This document shows positions 9,247 to 16,931 of a DNA stretch of 64,000 nt, one piece after another (positions within the stretch are counted from its first letter, which is position 1; every line of letters begins with the position of its first letter). This DNA comes from Lewinella sp. IMCC34191 (lineage in GTDB: Bacteria; Bacteroidota; Bacteroidia; Chitinophagales; Saprospiraceae), in assembly GCF_003390935.1 (NCBI RefSeq), contig NZ_QNQZ01000002.1:186001-250000 (forward strand), given 5' to 3'. A program made the translations under genes and the position numbers. The notes below the pieces were generated by a model. The model made no database searches, was not told the DNA's origin, and saw only the letters and a list, made by a program, of their open reading frames with translations.

Positions 9247-10404
9247 TTATCGCTGCACCATCACCTTTCGCTGGATGACCCCGGCGTTCGCCCGGATTTC
9301 CAACAGGTAAGTTCCCGTAGGCAATGCACCCACATCAAGCGGTTCGCGATCGCTGGTAGCGCGACGGCTGACAATCGTACGACCGCTGAAGTCGCGCAGT
9401 GTCAGTACGGCACTGTTGAGGATGCTGTTGGGCAGTGTTACGTAGAACAGGCTGGTCGCGGGGTTAGGCATAATGTTTACCTCCCGTGCGAAAGCCGGCT
9501 CGTCGACACTGGTGATTGCCATGGGCAGCAGGATACTGTCGATGACGTGGACAACACCGTTGTCGGCTATCATGTCAGCCATGATGATCAACGAACTGTC
9601 AACAAGTACCGAGTCTCCGCTAATGGTTACTTCCAGCATCTCACCTCCCAGGGTCATCAGCATCATACCGTCCATCAGATCGGCGGACGTGTACCTTCCG
9701 GGTACGACGTGGTACTCGAGGATCGTCTCCAGATCGCCGGAAGTCGTAAGCGTATTCAAGCTATCCGGAGAGATATTGGCAAGCGCCAGATTCGAAGGAG
9801 CGAAGACGGTAAAGAGTCCTTCGCCCATCAGATCATCATCCAGGCCGGCGGCGACAACGGCTGCTTCCAGCGTTGACAGTGTATCGGTATCCATGATGAC
9901 ATCTACAACCGTAGCGACCGGCTGCATGAGTACGGCGTCAATGATGTAAACGACACCATTCGATGCGGTGATTTCCGTCTGGGTGATGAGTACGCCATTT
10001 ACAAATAAGGCACCGTTCGGGGTGGTGTCGTTACGGACGTAAAGGCTGTCGCCTTCGTTCAGCGTAGGGTACATCATACCGTCCCTCAAGCTATCGGAAG
10101 GCAGGGAATCGGCAATGACGTGGTACTGGAGGACCGACACCAGGCTATCGACATTGTCCTCATTGGTGAGGTACGAGAGGTCATCTTCGGATAACATTTC
10201 GAAAGCAGCATCCGTGGGAGCAAAGACGGTGAAGGGACCTGCACCCGAAAGTGCGGTGATCAGTTCCGGGGTCAGCGCTTCTTGTAGGGTGGTGTGGTTC
10301 TCGCTCGCGGAGATGATGTCGACTACGGTGTTGGACTGTGCGGTCAGCACGCCGCCGAAGACGGCCAGAACAGCGGTAAATAAAATGGGTAAAACGTGTT
10401 TCAT
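9247..10404 (-). CDS. Secreted protein with two FAS1 (fasciclin) domains and a T9SS sorting domain
   Basis: The 385-residue protein has a signal peptide (MKHVLPILFTAVLAVFGG...TAQ), then two FAS1 domains at about residues 25-160 and 165-300. Both show the paired H1/H2 signatures: FTVFAPTDAAFE ... LQYHVI ... NGVVYIIDAVLM, and FTVFAPSNLAL ... LEYHVVPG ... NGVVHVIDSILLP. The last ~75 residues form a type A T9SS domain (MPNPATSLFYV ... GTYLLEIRANAGVIQRKVMVQR). It should be exported through the T9SS and anchored at or released from the surface; FAS1 domains are adhesion modules. The ATG at 10404 was chosen over a TTG two codons earlier. A terminator follows at 9186-9223. Confidence 0.93.
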   Translation of the reverse strand: MKHVLPILFTAVLAVFGGVLTAQSNTVVDIISASENHTTLQEALTPELITALSGAGPFTVFAPTDAAFEMLSEDDLSYLTNEDNVDSLVSVLQYHVIADSLPSDSLRDGMMYPTLNEGDSLYVRNDTTPNGALFVNGVLITQTEITASNGVVYIIDAVLMQPVATVVDVIMDTDTLSTLEAAVVAAGLDDDLMGEGLFTVFAPSNLALANISPDSLNTLTTSGDLETILEYHVVPGRYTSADLMDGMMLMTLGGEMLEVTISGDSVLVDSSLIIMADMIADNGVVHVIDSILLPMAITSVDEPAFAREVNIMPNPATSLFYVTLPNSILNSAVLTLRDFSGRTIVSRRATSDREPLDVGALPTGTYLLEIRANAGVIQRKVMVQR

Positions 10405-10582
10405 ATTCAATTTGGATTTTCAGAGCGGGTTTTCGTAACCCAATGAGCAATGTTCATGTAGCAAATAATTTCACGATTGGTTTACCGGGAACTAATAATA
10501 TGTACTCTATCCCCTAAATAATTTCGGGGACCACCATTTTACAGACGTGGTATTACTGTTATAAATTATATGTATCACCCCC

Positions 10583-11902
10583 CTACGGATGGGTAGTCAG
10601 CTTTTCCGCCTCCGGTAATTCTTCCTCCAGCGATGGTTCCAGCACTAGCCGAACGGCCCGGTTGTAGGTCACGTAATTCGCGACCCAACTCAGAAAGGTA
10701 AATGCCCGGTTTCGCCAACCGATGAGGTAAAATATGTGGACAAAAGCCCAGATAAACCACGCCGGAAAACCGTTGAGGTGCAGGTTTTTCGGCAGGTCGG
10801 CCACGGCGCGGTTCCGGCCGATGATGGCCAGGCTCCCCTTGTCGAGGTAGCTAAAAGGCTTTACGGCATGTCCCTGGGCCAGCGCATTGAAATTTTTGGC
10901 TAGCCTCCTTCCCATCTGTATGGCAACCTGGGCAACCCCGGGATGTCCCTTGGGCCATTGGGCGTTGGTTAATAAGGCCACGTCGCCGAGCGCATGTACA
11001 TTCTCATAGCCACGCACGCGGAGTTGATCGTCCACTATGTAGCGAGCTCGTTCCAGGCTATCCTGACGCAGCCCCTCGACGATGTCCCCGGTAACGCCGG
11101 CCCCCCAGATGACGGTCGCGGTCGGGATGGTAGTACCGTCCTTCAACGTAGCGGTCTGCCCGTCGTAGCCGGCAAGCAGGGCTCCAAAGCGCAACTCGAT
11201 GTCCATATCCTCCAGGTTCCGACGGGCATCCGAACTGGATTTATCGCTGAAACCGCTCAGTAATTGATCGGCGCCCTCGACGAGGATGAAGCGCAGTTGC
11301 TCGATCGACGTATCGGGATAGTCCCGGCTGAGGACATGCCGCCTCAGTTCCGAAAGGGCCCCAGCCAGTTCGACCCCCGACGGACCACCCCCGACAATGA
11401 CGAAGGTCATCAGGCGTTCGCGTTCGACGGGGTCATTGGTCATATCCAGGCGCTCCAGCGTCTGAAAGATGTGATTGCGCAGCCGCCGCGCATCCGGTAC
11501 GGTCTTCAGCGGCAGCGCGTGCGCTTCGATGTCCTGGCTACCAAAAAAGTTAGCGCGCGTACCGGTGGCAATAACAAGATGGTCGTAATGAATGGGACCG
11601 GCACCGGTGCGAATAAGTTGTTGTTCCGGAGCGATTCCCCGCACCTCCAGCATCCGGAAGTGAAAATCGGGCTTCCCGCGGAAGGACTTTCTCAGGGGCC
11701 CACAGATATCGGGGGCCTCGAGGCCGGCGGTTGCCACCTGGTAAAGGAGCGGCGCGAAAGTGTGGTAATTGTGTCGGTCTAGTAGTACAACCTGGTAGTT
11801 CCGGGTATCCAAATGATCGACAAAATTGATGCCGGCAAAACCACCTCCGACAACAACGATCCGGGCCTTGTCACCGGGTGCGGGGAGATTGAGTGCATCC
11901 AT
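10583..11902 (-). CDS. ndh: Type II NADH dehydrogenase (NDH-2)
   Basis: The 439-residue flavoprotein transfers electrons from NADH to the quinone pool without pumping protons. It shows an N-terminal FAD-binding Rossmann motif (RIVVVGGGFAGINF), DRHNYHTFAPLLYQVATAGL typical of NDH-2, ATGTRANFFG, a second NAD-binding motif (FVIVGGGPSGVELAGAL) near residue 170, and the FAD ribose-binding YENVHALGDVALL near residue 305. The C-terminal amphipathic/hydrophobic stretch (FPAWFIWAFVHIFYLIGWRNRAFTFLSW) matches the membrane anchor. It stands as a single gene with 172 bp before the FAS1 gene. Menaquinone is the probable acceptor, given mqnE and mqnA in this window. Confidence 0.95.
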   Translation of the reverse strand: MDALNLPAPGDKARIVVVGGGFAGINFVDHLDTRNYQVVLLDRHNYHTFAPLLYQVATAGLEAPDICGPLRKSFRGKPDFHFRMLEVRGIAPEQQLIRTGAGPIHYDHLVIATGTRANFFGSQDIEAHALPLKTVPDARRLRNHIFQTLERLDMTNDPVERERLMTFVIVGGGPSGVELAGALSELRRHVLSRDYPDTSIEQLRFILVEGADQLLSGFSDKSSSDARRNLEDMDIELRFGALLAGYDGQTATLKDGTTIPTATVIWGAGVTGDIVEGLRQDSLERARYIVDDQLRVRGYENVHALGDVALLTNAQWPKGHPGVAQVAIQMGRRLAKNFNALAQGHAVKPFSYLDKGSLAIIGRNRAVADLPKNLHLNGFPAWFIWAFVHIFYLIGWRNRAFTFLSWVANYVTYNRAVRLVLEPSLEEELPEAEKLTTHP

Positions 11903-11950
11903 GGATGCATTACAAAAATTACGGGCTTTCGTTCGCGCAAAGACGCTATG

Positions 11951-11967
11951 GCGGCGGAGCGCAGGTA
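11951..11967 (-). repeat. Dispersed 17-nt motif, copy 3 (minus orientation, intergenic)
   Basis: On the minus strand it reads exactly the core TACCTGCGCTCCGCCGC, 49 bp upstream of the ndh start codon. Confidence 0.6.
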
Positions 11968-12114
11968 AGGTGCCGTGCTAGCGGTTCGGTCCGCACATTC
12001 CGATATTCTGTCCGATTAACGGATAGCGGGTCGATTTAGATACCCGCCGGGACCGCTTAGCTCGGGGTATCTCCATCCGCCATCCTATTCTGAAAACAGG
12101 CGAAACCAGTTAGG

Positions 12115-12471
12115 GAAGAAATAGCTCAACACCCCGACTCCTATATCATTATCACGCGGGCCACGACCAAGCTGGAACAGGCTGATTACGACCGAATGCT
12201 TCCGAAAGCCCGGGCCATCATCGAGAAATAAGGCGTTATCCGCTATCTATTCAAAATGATCGACGTCGACGCCTGGACCGCCGGCAAGGCCTGGCGTGAC
12301 CTGAAGTTCGACGCGGCCCACGCCAGTGATTTCGAAGGGGTAGCCGTTATCGGTTAAGCAGACTGGATGGCGTGAATAACCCAGCTGGCCAAACCCTTTA
12401 CCACCACCGAAGTACAGCATTACGGGCCGGTCGCGCGGGAACGCGCGCTAAGCTGGCTGGCACGGTCTTAG
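12115..12471 (+). pseudogene. Decayed SpoIIAA-like (STAS-related) gene with three in-frame stops
   Basis: One plus-strand frame translates into a recognisable SpoIIAA-like protein (the small PF11964-type STAS relatives). The pieces are YIIITRATTKLEQADYDRML, KARAIIEK-stop-GVIRYLFKM, DVDAWTAGKAWRDLKFD, HASDFEGVAVIG-stop-ADWMA-stop, and ITQLAKPFTTTEVQHYG to the end. Stops are TAA at 12229, TAA at 12355 and TGA at 12373, while the frame itself is unbroken over 119 codons. The TGA sits where the family usually has Trp, so TGG to TGA is the simplest change. No start codon is visible; an in-frame TGA at 12091 lies upstream. The natural stop at 12469 overlaps the end of the convergent GGGP synthase gene. 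The rest of the 565-bp gap holds one dispersed motif. Confidence 0.8.
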
Positions 12472-13229
12472 CGCTTCACTGTGACCGATTCCCGTCCGAA
12501 GGAATTTACCTCGGTGGTGAGGCGGGGGAGCCAGTCCAGGCTCCCTTCCAGGCCGTTGCCCACGACGATCATATCGGCCCCGGCCTGGAGCGCCTGCCGG
12601 GCTCGTTCCGGGCTGCGAATGCCCCCGCCAACTACGATGGGGAGGTCTACCTCCGCGCGGACGGCACTGATGATTTCGGGAGACACCGGCCGTAGGGCGC
12701 CGCTACCCGCATCCAGGTAAATGAGTCGCAGGCCCAACTGCTCTCCCGCCAGGGCGGTGGCTGCGGCAATGGCGGGCTTATCCGCGGGGATGGGCGTAGT
12801 GCCGCTCATGTAGGAGACGGAAGTGGGCCGCCCCCCGTCCACCAGCACGTACCCCGTGGGAAAGGCCGGCAGTTTCATCTGTTTGATGCGCCCGGCCACT
12901 GTGACGTGCTTACCGATGAGTAATTCCGGATTGCGGCCCGAGATCAGAGAGAGCAGGAGTAGCCCGTCGGCCTGATCGTCGAGCTGGTAGACGGAGCCGG
13001 GAAACAGGAGTACCGGAACTTCGGCGTGCGCCTTGAGGAGGCGCAGATAGTATTCGGATTGCGGCTGGTTGACCAGACTCCCTCCCCAAAGGAAGAAATC
13101 GACGTAGCCGGCGCGACTGTGCTCCCCCAGCGTTTTCAACTTGGCGCGGCTCGCTTTATCCGGGTCAATGAGTACGGCCAACAGTTTGCGGCCAGATTCG
13201 CGGGCCCGGGTGAGTGCGCTAAGGATCAT
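12468..13229 (-). CDS. Geranylgeranylglyceryl phosphate synthase family protein (GGGPS/PcrB)
   Basis: The 253-residue TIM-barrel prenyltransferase joins a polyprenyl diphosphate to glycerol-1-phosphate. Family signatures are LLAVLIDPDK near residue 17, DFFLWGGSL, LLFPGSVYQL, LISGRNPELLIGKHV, GYVLVDGGRPTSV, IYLDAGSGAL and the phosphate-binding LPIVVGGGIRSPERA and GADMIVVGNG. In archaea this makes the core membrane ether lipid; several Bacteroidota carry group II members of still unclear physiological role. The start at 13229 matches the family N-terminus; a longer open frame reads through the tRNA-Leu and is false. It lies downstream of the tRNA and its terminator on the same strand and converges on the SpoIIAA-like pseudogene. 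Confidence 0.93.
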   Translation of the reverse strand: MILSALTRARESGRKLLAVLIDPDKASRAKLKTLGEHSRAGYVDFFLWGGSLVNQPQSEYYLRLLKAHAEVPVLLFPGSVYQLDDQADGLLLLSLISGRNPELLIGKHVTVAGRIKQMKLPAFPTGYVLVDGGRPTSVSYMSGTTPIPADKPAIAAATALAGEQLGLRLIYLDAGSGALRPVSPEIISAVRAEVDLPIVVGGGIRSPERARQALQAGADMIVVGNGLEGSLDWLPRLTTEVNSFGRESVTVKR

Positions 13230-13260
13230 AACCCAAAGGTATGACTGCCGGGCGGCAACT

Positions 13261-13294
13261 AAAAACGGTCCGCTTGCCGAAGCAAACGGACCGT
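13261..13294 (-). terminator. Rho-independent terminator of tRNA-Leu
   Basis: On the minus strand the hairpin pairs ACGGTCCG with CGGACCGT, continues through TTGC/GCAA, and is capped by a TTCG tetraloop; a single mismatch lies in the stem. Five T residues follow. It sits 12 bp after the tRNA 3' end and before the GGGP synthase start. Confidence 0.85.
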
Positions 13295-13305
13295 CTGAAG
13301 TGATG

Positions 13306-13390
13306 TGCCCAGGACAGGAGTCGAACCTGCACGTCCGCAATGGACACCAGCCCCTCAAGCTGGCGTGTCTACCAATTCCACCACCTGGGC
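13306..13390 (-). tRNA. tRNA-Leu (anticodon GAG)
   Basis: The 85-nt minus-strand gene folds as a class II tRNA. The 7-bp acceptor stem is GCCCAGG / CCTGGGC with discriminator A. The D-arm region reads GGTGGAATTGGTAGACACGCC. The anticodon stem CCAGC / GCTGG holds a loop TTGAGGG, anticodon GAG (reads CUC/CUU). A long variable arm (TGTCCATTGCGGACG) and the T-arm CAGGTTCGACTCCTG follow. CCA is not encoded (ACA follows the acceptor stem), as is usual in this phylum. Confidence 0.95.
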
Positions 13391-13469
13391 AGGCTGTGGC
13401 GCGAAGCGGACGCAAAAGTAGGAAGTTCCGGGGAGTTTTACAATGCTTACCGGCTTTAAAAATTTGTTC

Positions 13470-13486
13470 TACCTGCGCTCCGCCGC
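13470..13486 (+). repeat. Dispersed 17-nt motif, copy 4 (plus orientation, intergenic)
   Basis: Exact core TACCTGCGCTCCGCCGC, followed by AAAA, 50 bp upstream of the nitroreductase start and just before its palindromic site. Confidence 0.6.
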
Positions 13487-13505
13487 AAAACTATTATTTA
13501 GCTCG

Positions 13506-13532
13506 CTAATTAATGTATGTACAATTAATTAG
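13506..13532. promoter_or_regulatory. Palindromic operator candidate before the nitroreductase
   Basis: Perfect 9-bp arms CTAATTAAT and ATTAATTAG flank the 9-nt spacer GTATGTACA. The palindrome ends 3 bp before the ATG, so a bound repressor would cover the start region. AT-rich dyads of this size are typical of MarR- or HxlR-type sites; no such regulator is encoded next to it. Regulation is inference. Confidence 0.55.
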
Positions 13533-13535
13533 ACC

Positions 13536-14165
13536 ATGGAATTTTTAGAGAGCCTACAGTGGCGCTACGCCACCAAAAGATTTGACACCGATCGCCAGGT
13601 ATCCGATGAGGACGTGCGAAAGCTGCAGGAAGCGGTCAATCTAGCCGCTACCAGTTTTGGACTGCAACCCTTCCGGGTAATGGTCGTGCAAGATCCCGAA
13701 CTCAAGGAACAACTGCGTACGGCAAGCTATAATCAGCCCCAGCTCACGGAGAGCTCGCACGTCTTCGTGTTCTGCGCCATGAAGGAGATGCCCCCCGAGC
13801 ATATTGACGCTTATATGGACCGCACCGCCGAGGTACACGACGTACCGCGCGAGCAGCTGAATGATTACGCCAGCTACATGAAGGGATCGGTCGCCGGTAA
13901 ATCGGTGGAATCCATCGAAGCCTGGAACAAGCGGCAAGTCTACATTGCGCTAGGCACGCTGCTCGCCGCCGCCGCCGAAATGCGCATCGACACCTGCCCG
14001 ATGGAAGGCTTCGATGCCGGTGAGTACGACCGCATCCTGGGCCTGACGGAACGGGGTCTCACCGCTACCGTTATCGCTCCGGTCGGCTACCGTTCGCAGG
14101 AAGACGCTACGCAGCACAAGGCGAAGGTGCGCGTTCCGCTGGAAGAGATGTTTCTGGAGCAATAG
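13536..14165 (+). CDS. NAD(P)H-dependent nitroreductase family oxidoreductase
   Basis: The 209-residue FMN-dependent protein belongs to the NfsB/NfnB-like nitroreductases, which reduce quinones, nitro compounds or similar electron acceptors with NAD(P)H. It starts with the FMN-phosphate binding pattern WRYATKRFDTD, followed by NLAATSFGLQPFRVMVV, a helical KRQVYIALGTLLAAAAEM core and the DTCPMEGFDAGEYDRILGL motif near residue 155. VIAPVGYRSQED near the end is also typical. Length is normal. It is a single gene preceded by a striking AT-rich palindrome, which suggests substrate-induced control. Physiological substrate unknown. Confidence 0.93.
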   Translation: MEFLESLQWRYATKRFDTDRQVSDEDVRKLQEAVNLAATSFGLQPFRVMVVQDPELKEQLRTASYNQPQLTESSHVFVFCAMKEMPPEHIDAYMDRTAEVHDVPREQLNDYASYMKGSVAGKSVESIEAWNKRQVYIALGTLLAAAAEMRIDTCPMEGFDAGEYDRILGLTERGLTATVIAPVGYRSQEDATQHKAKVRVPLEEMFLEQ

Positions 14166-14219
14166 CCGTCTGCCGAGCGGAGCTCGTCCGCCGGCGGGTC
14201 TAGGTCGATAAGCTCGACC

Positions 14220-14323
14220 ACGCTCGGCGGACGACCTGCGCTGCGCTGTACAAGGCCGGTGTACGGTTGCCCCCCAGGAAACGCGAGTAGCCCTACGCTC
14301 GGCGGACGACCTGCGCTGCGCTG
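14220..14323. repeat. Direct 29-bp duplication in an intergenic hairpin region
   Basis: The sequence beginning ACGCTCGGCGGACGACC recurs exactly over 29 bp at 14220-14248 and 14295-14323, both ending in CTGCGCTGCGCTG. The copies lie between the convergent nitroreductase and isoaspartyl peptidase genes. The second copy is inside the hairpin at 14288-14348. Confidence 0.7.
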
Positions 14324-14348
14324 CGGTCGGCAGACGAGCGTAGGGCTA
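14288..14348 (-). terminator. Long-stem hairpin at the end of the isoaspartyl peptidase gene
   Basis: Perfect 14-bp arms TAGCCCTACGCTCG (14288-14301) and CGAGCGTAGGGCTA (14335-14348) enclose 33 nt. The right arm contains the stop codon of the minus-strand peptidase gene. There is no T tract, so it may protect or end the mRNA rather than act as a classical terminator. Confidence 0.5.
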
Positions 14349-15389
14349 TTCGTAGAACAGGATCTCCCGCTCTCCGCCGGCCTTCAGGTAGCCCCGGTAC
14401 ATTCCCGGCGTATTGAAGGGCATGACGATATTTCCCGCGGCATCCAACGCGATGAGGCCGCCGGTGCCCCCTTTCTCAACCAGCGTGTTGTGAATGACGG
14501 CATCGGCGGCTTCCTGCAGTGAGGCGCCGGCGTAGGCCATCCGGGCGTGTACATCATAGGCCACCGCGTAGCGAATGAAGTACTCGCCCCAACCCGTGCA
14601 GCTTACGCCGCAGGTGGCATTATTGGCGTACGTACCAGCGCCGATGATGGGGCTATCCCCGAGCCTGTTGAATCGCTTATTGGTCATGCCACCCGTGCTG
14701 GTGCCGGCGGCAATGTTGCCACTTTTATCCAGGGCGACGCAGCCGACGGTGCCGTGCTTCTTGTCTACGTCGATCTTTTCCTGTTCGACCTTCTCACCCT
14801 CCAGGGCGCGCTGCAGGCTTTGGTAGCGTTCTTCCGTGTAGAAATAGGAGGGGTCCACCACTTCGAGCCCTACTCCGGCGGCAAATTCCTCGGCGCCCTT
14901 ACCGGTCAGTAATACGTGCTCGGATTGCTCCATAACGGCCCGCGCCGCGCTGATGGGATGCTTCAAATTGGTGATGCCACCCACCGCGCCGGCTTCCTGA
15001 TTTTCGCCGGTCATAAAACTGGCGTCCAGTTCGTTGATGCCGGCGTTGGTAAATACCGCCCCCCTACCGGAATTGAAGTACGGGCTGTCTTCCATCACCC
15101 AGATGGTGGCCTCCACGGCGTCCGCCGCGCTTCCCCCCTCCCGCAGGACCGCCTCCCCCGCATCCATGGCGGCGTTCATCGCTTCCCGGATTCCGGCCGC
15201 CCGTTCATCCGTCATATTCTCTTTCAAAATGGTGCCCGCCCCTCCGTGGATGACCATAGCATATTCAGGGACTTCGCCGATCTCCTCCAACTCCGGCGGG
15301 CTATCCACGGCCGGTTCGCCGGTTTCCTGGCAGGCGGTCCATAACAGGGCTACGGTGAGCAGAATAAGAGTAGACAGCAGGTGACGCAT
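14346..15389 (-). CDS. iaaA: Isoaspartyl peptidase / type III L-asparaginase lipoprotein
   Basis: The 347-residue protein is an Ntn-hydrolase of the plant-type asparaginase family. It cleaves isoaspartyl dipeptides and asparagine after autoproteolysis in front of a threonine. The expected nucleophile is Thr214 in KHGTVGCVALD; other signatures are MVIHGGAGTI, the RGAVFTNAG loop, TSTGGMTNKRFNRLGDSPIIGAGTYA and GTGGLIALDAAGNI. The ATG at 15389 gives a lipoprotein signal (MRHLLSTLILLTVALLWTAC), so the enzyme is likely periplasmic; a longer frame starting at 15431 would bury this signal. It is a single gene, convergent with the nitroreductase and followed downstream by a long-stem hairpin. The 137-bp repeat array begins about 80 bp upstream. 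Confidence 0.95.
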   Translation of the reverse strand: MRHLLSTLILLTVALLWTACQETGEPAVDSPPELEEIGEVPEYAMVIHGGAGTILKENMTDERAAGIREAMNAAMDAGEAVLREGGSAADAVEATIWVMEDSPYFNSGRGAVFTNAGINELDASFMTGENQEAGAVGGITNLKHPISAARAVMEQSEHVLLTGKGAEEFAAGVGLEVVDPSYFYTEERYQSLQRALEGEKVEQEKIDVDKKHGTVGCVALDKSGNIAAGTSTGGMTNKRFNRLGDSPIIGAGTYANNATCGVSCTGWGEYFIRYAVAYDVHARMAYAGASLQEAADAVIHNTLVEKGGTGGLIALDAAGNIVMPFNTPGMYRGYLKAGGEREILFYE

Positions 15390-15471
15390 GGTGGTGGGCT
15401 TGGTTACCGGAGTAAGGTAATGAAGGCGCACCGACTTTCCGTGGTTCCGGCCCTGCCATCCTTGATACTTA

Positions 15472-16138
15472 GGCCAGACACTCCGAGGTCCAAGGACGCT
15501 CGCAGGTCTTATGCTCTCCTCACCTGACGGTGCCAGGACCTCGGAGTGTGGCCGAGCGTTAGCGAAGGGCTCCTGCGAGCGTCCGGTATCATGGTAACGT
15601 GCTATTCAGGCCAGACACTCCGAGGTCCAAGGACGCTCGCAGGTCTTATGCACTCCTCACCTGACGGTGCCAGGACCTCGGAGTGTGGCCGAGCGATAGC
15701 GAAGGGCTCCTGCGAGTGTCCGGTATCATGGTAACGGGCTATTCAGGCCAGACACTCCGAGGTCCAAGGACGCTCGCAGGTCTTATACTCTCCTCACCTG
15801 ACGGTGCCAGGACCTCGGAGTGTGGCCGAGCGATAGCGAAGGGCTCCTGCGAGCGTCCGGTATCATGGTAACAAGCTATTCAGGCCAGACACTCCGAGGT
15901 CCAAGGACGCTCGCAGGTCTTATGCTCTCCCCATCTGACGGTGCCAGGACCTCGGAGTGTGGCCGAGCGCTAGCGATGGGCTCCTGCGAGCGTCCGGTAT
16001 CATGGTAACGGGCTATTCAGGCCAGACACTCCGAGGTCCAAGGACACTCGCAGGTCTTATACTCTCCCCATCTGACGGTGCCAGGACCTCGGAGCGTGGC
16101 CGAGCGCTAGCGAAGGGCTCCTGCGAGCGTCCGACACC
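15472..16138. repeat. Tandem array: five 137-bp units with A-B-A'-B' internal complementarity
   Basis: Units start at 15472, 15609, 15746, 15883 and 16020, exactly 137 bp apart; the fifth breaks off near 16131. There are only a few substitutions between units and no variable spacers. In each unit a segment A (ACACTCCGAGGTCC) is followed by B (GGACGCTCGCAGG), then A' (GGACCTCGGAGTGT) and B' (CCTGCGAGCGTCC). The crossing order is that of an H-type pseudoknot. Short 62-codon open frames recur in each unit, but the period is not a multiple of three, so each lies in a new frame; they look non-coding. The array fills the 755-bp gap between iaaA and mlaF. Function unknown. Confidence 0.92.
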
Positions 16139-16144
16139 CGACAC

Positions 16145-16921
16145 CTAATCATGCGCATGCCGCGTCTTCAACGCATCCTCCCGCAGCCGCCTTAAAAACG
16201 GGCTGGCGAAGATGAAATCCTGCAGTACCTCGCTGTCGCTTTCCAGCACCTGGGTCTTGTCTCCCTGCCAGGCGAGATTGCCATCTTTGAGGAGGACGAT
16301 GTTATCGCCGATGCCCATGACCGAGTTCATATCGTGGGTATTGATGACGGTCGTGATGTTATTGGTATTGGTGAGGTCGCAGATCAATTCGTCGATCAGG
16401 ATACTCGTCTTCGGGTCGAGGCCGGAGTTGGGCTCATCGCAGAAAAGGTACTTGGGTTCCAGCACCATGGCCCGGGCGATACCGACCCGCTTCTGCATAC
16501 CGCCGGAGACCTCCGAGGGGTAGCGGTCGTTGATGCCCTCCATGTTGACCATCTCAAGGCATTCGTCGACCCGTTTCTCCTTCTCGGCCAACGTTTTGTT
16601 GGTGAACATATCCATGGGAAAGCGGATGTTCTCCCCCACCGACATGGAGTCGAAGAGCGCGTTGCCCTGGAATAACATGCCGACCTTCATACGCACTTGC
16701 CGCAGCGCCTCGTCGTCGAGGGAGAACAGGTCGGTATCGTCGTAATAAACTTTGCCTTCGGAGGGCTCGAACAGGCCGATCAACAACTTGAGCAGGACTG
16801 TCTTACCCGCTCCCGAACTACCGATAATGAGGTTCGGCTTGCCGGAGTAGAACTCGGTCGATACGCCCTTCAGAACGTGGTTCTCGCCGAATGATTTTTC
16901 GAGGTTTTCCGTACGAATCAT
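16145..16921 (-). CDS. mlaF: ABC transporter ATPase, MlaF-like (phospholipid/MCE system)
   Basis: The 258-residue ATPase powers the MCE-type lipid transport system, which moves phospholipids between the two membranes. It carries Walker A GSSGAGKT, the Q-loop FQGNALFDSMSV, the signature VSGGMQKRVGIARAM, Walker B KYLFCDEPNSGLDP and the switch histidine INTHDMNSV. GLDPKTS and NSV after the H-loop are typical of MlaF relatives. It lies 10 bp downstream of mlaE on the same strand, one operon. The expected MCE-domain substrate-binding protein (MlaD) is not adjacent: the 137-bp repeat array begins 7 bp after this gene. The MCE gene must lie elsewhere. Confidence 0.93.
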   Translation of the reverse strand: MIRTENLEKSFGENHVLKGVSTEFYSGKPNLIIGSSGAGKTVLLKLLIGLFEPSEGKVYYDDTDLFSLDDEALRQVRMKVGMLFQGNALFDSMSVGENIRFPMDMFTNKTLAEKEKRVDECLEMVNMEGINDRYPSEVSGGMQKRVGIARAMVLEPKYLFCDEPNSGLDPKTSILIDELICDLTNTNNITTVINTHDMNSVMGIGDNIVLLKDGNLAWQGDKTQVLESDSEVLQDFIFASPFLRRLREDALKTRHAHD

Positions 16922-16931
16922 AGCTGGCGGT

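Noticed and set aside
12229-12375. Stop-codon recoding as explanation for the SpoIIAA-like frame
   Set aside because: Three stops of two kinds in a short frame, no SECIS-like element and no start codon; decay is simpler.
13230-13415. N-terminal extension of the GGGP synthase running through the tRNA-Leu
   Set aside because: The extension is a translation of the tRNA and its terminator; the family N-terminus begins at 13229.
15546-16148. Repeated 62-codon open frames inside the 137-bp array, and the idea of a CRISPR array
   Set aside because: The period is 137 bp, not a multiple of three, so each copy lies in a new frame. Units are contiguous with no spacer variation and no cas genes, so it is neither coding nor a CRISPR array.
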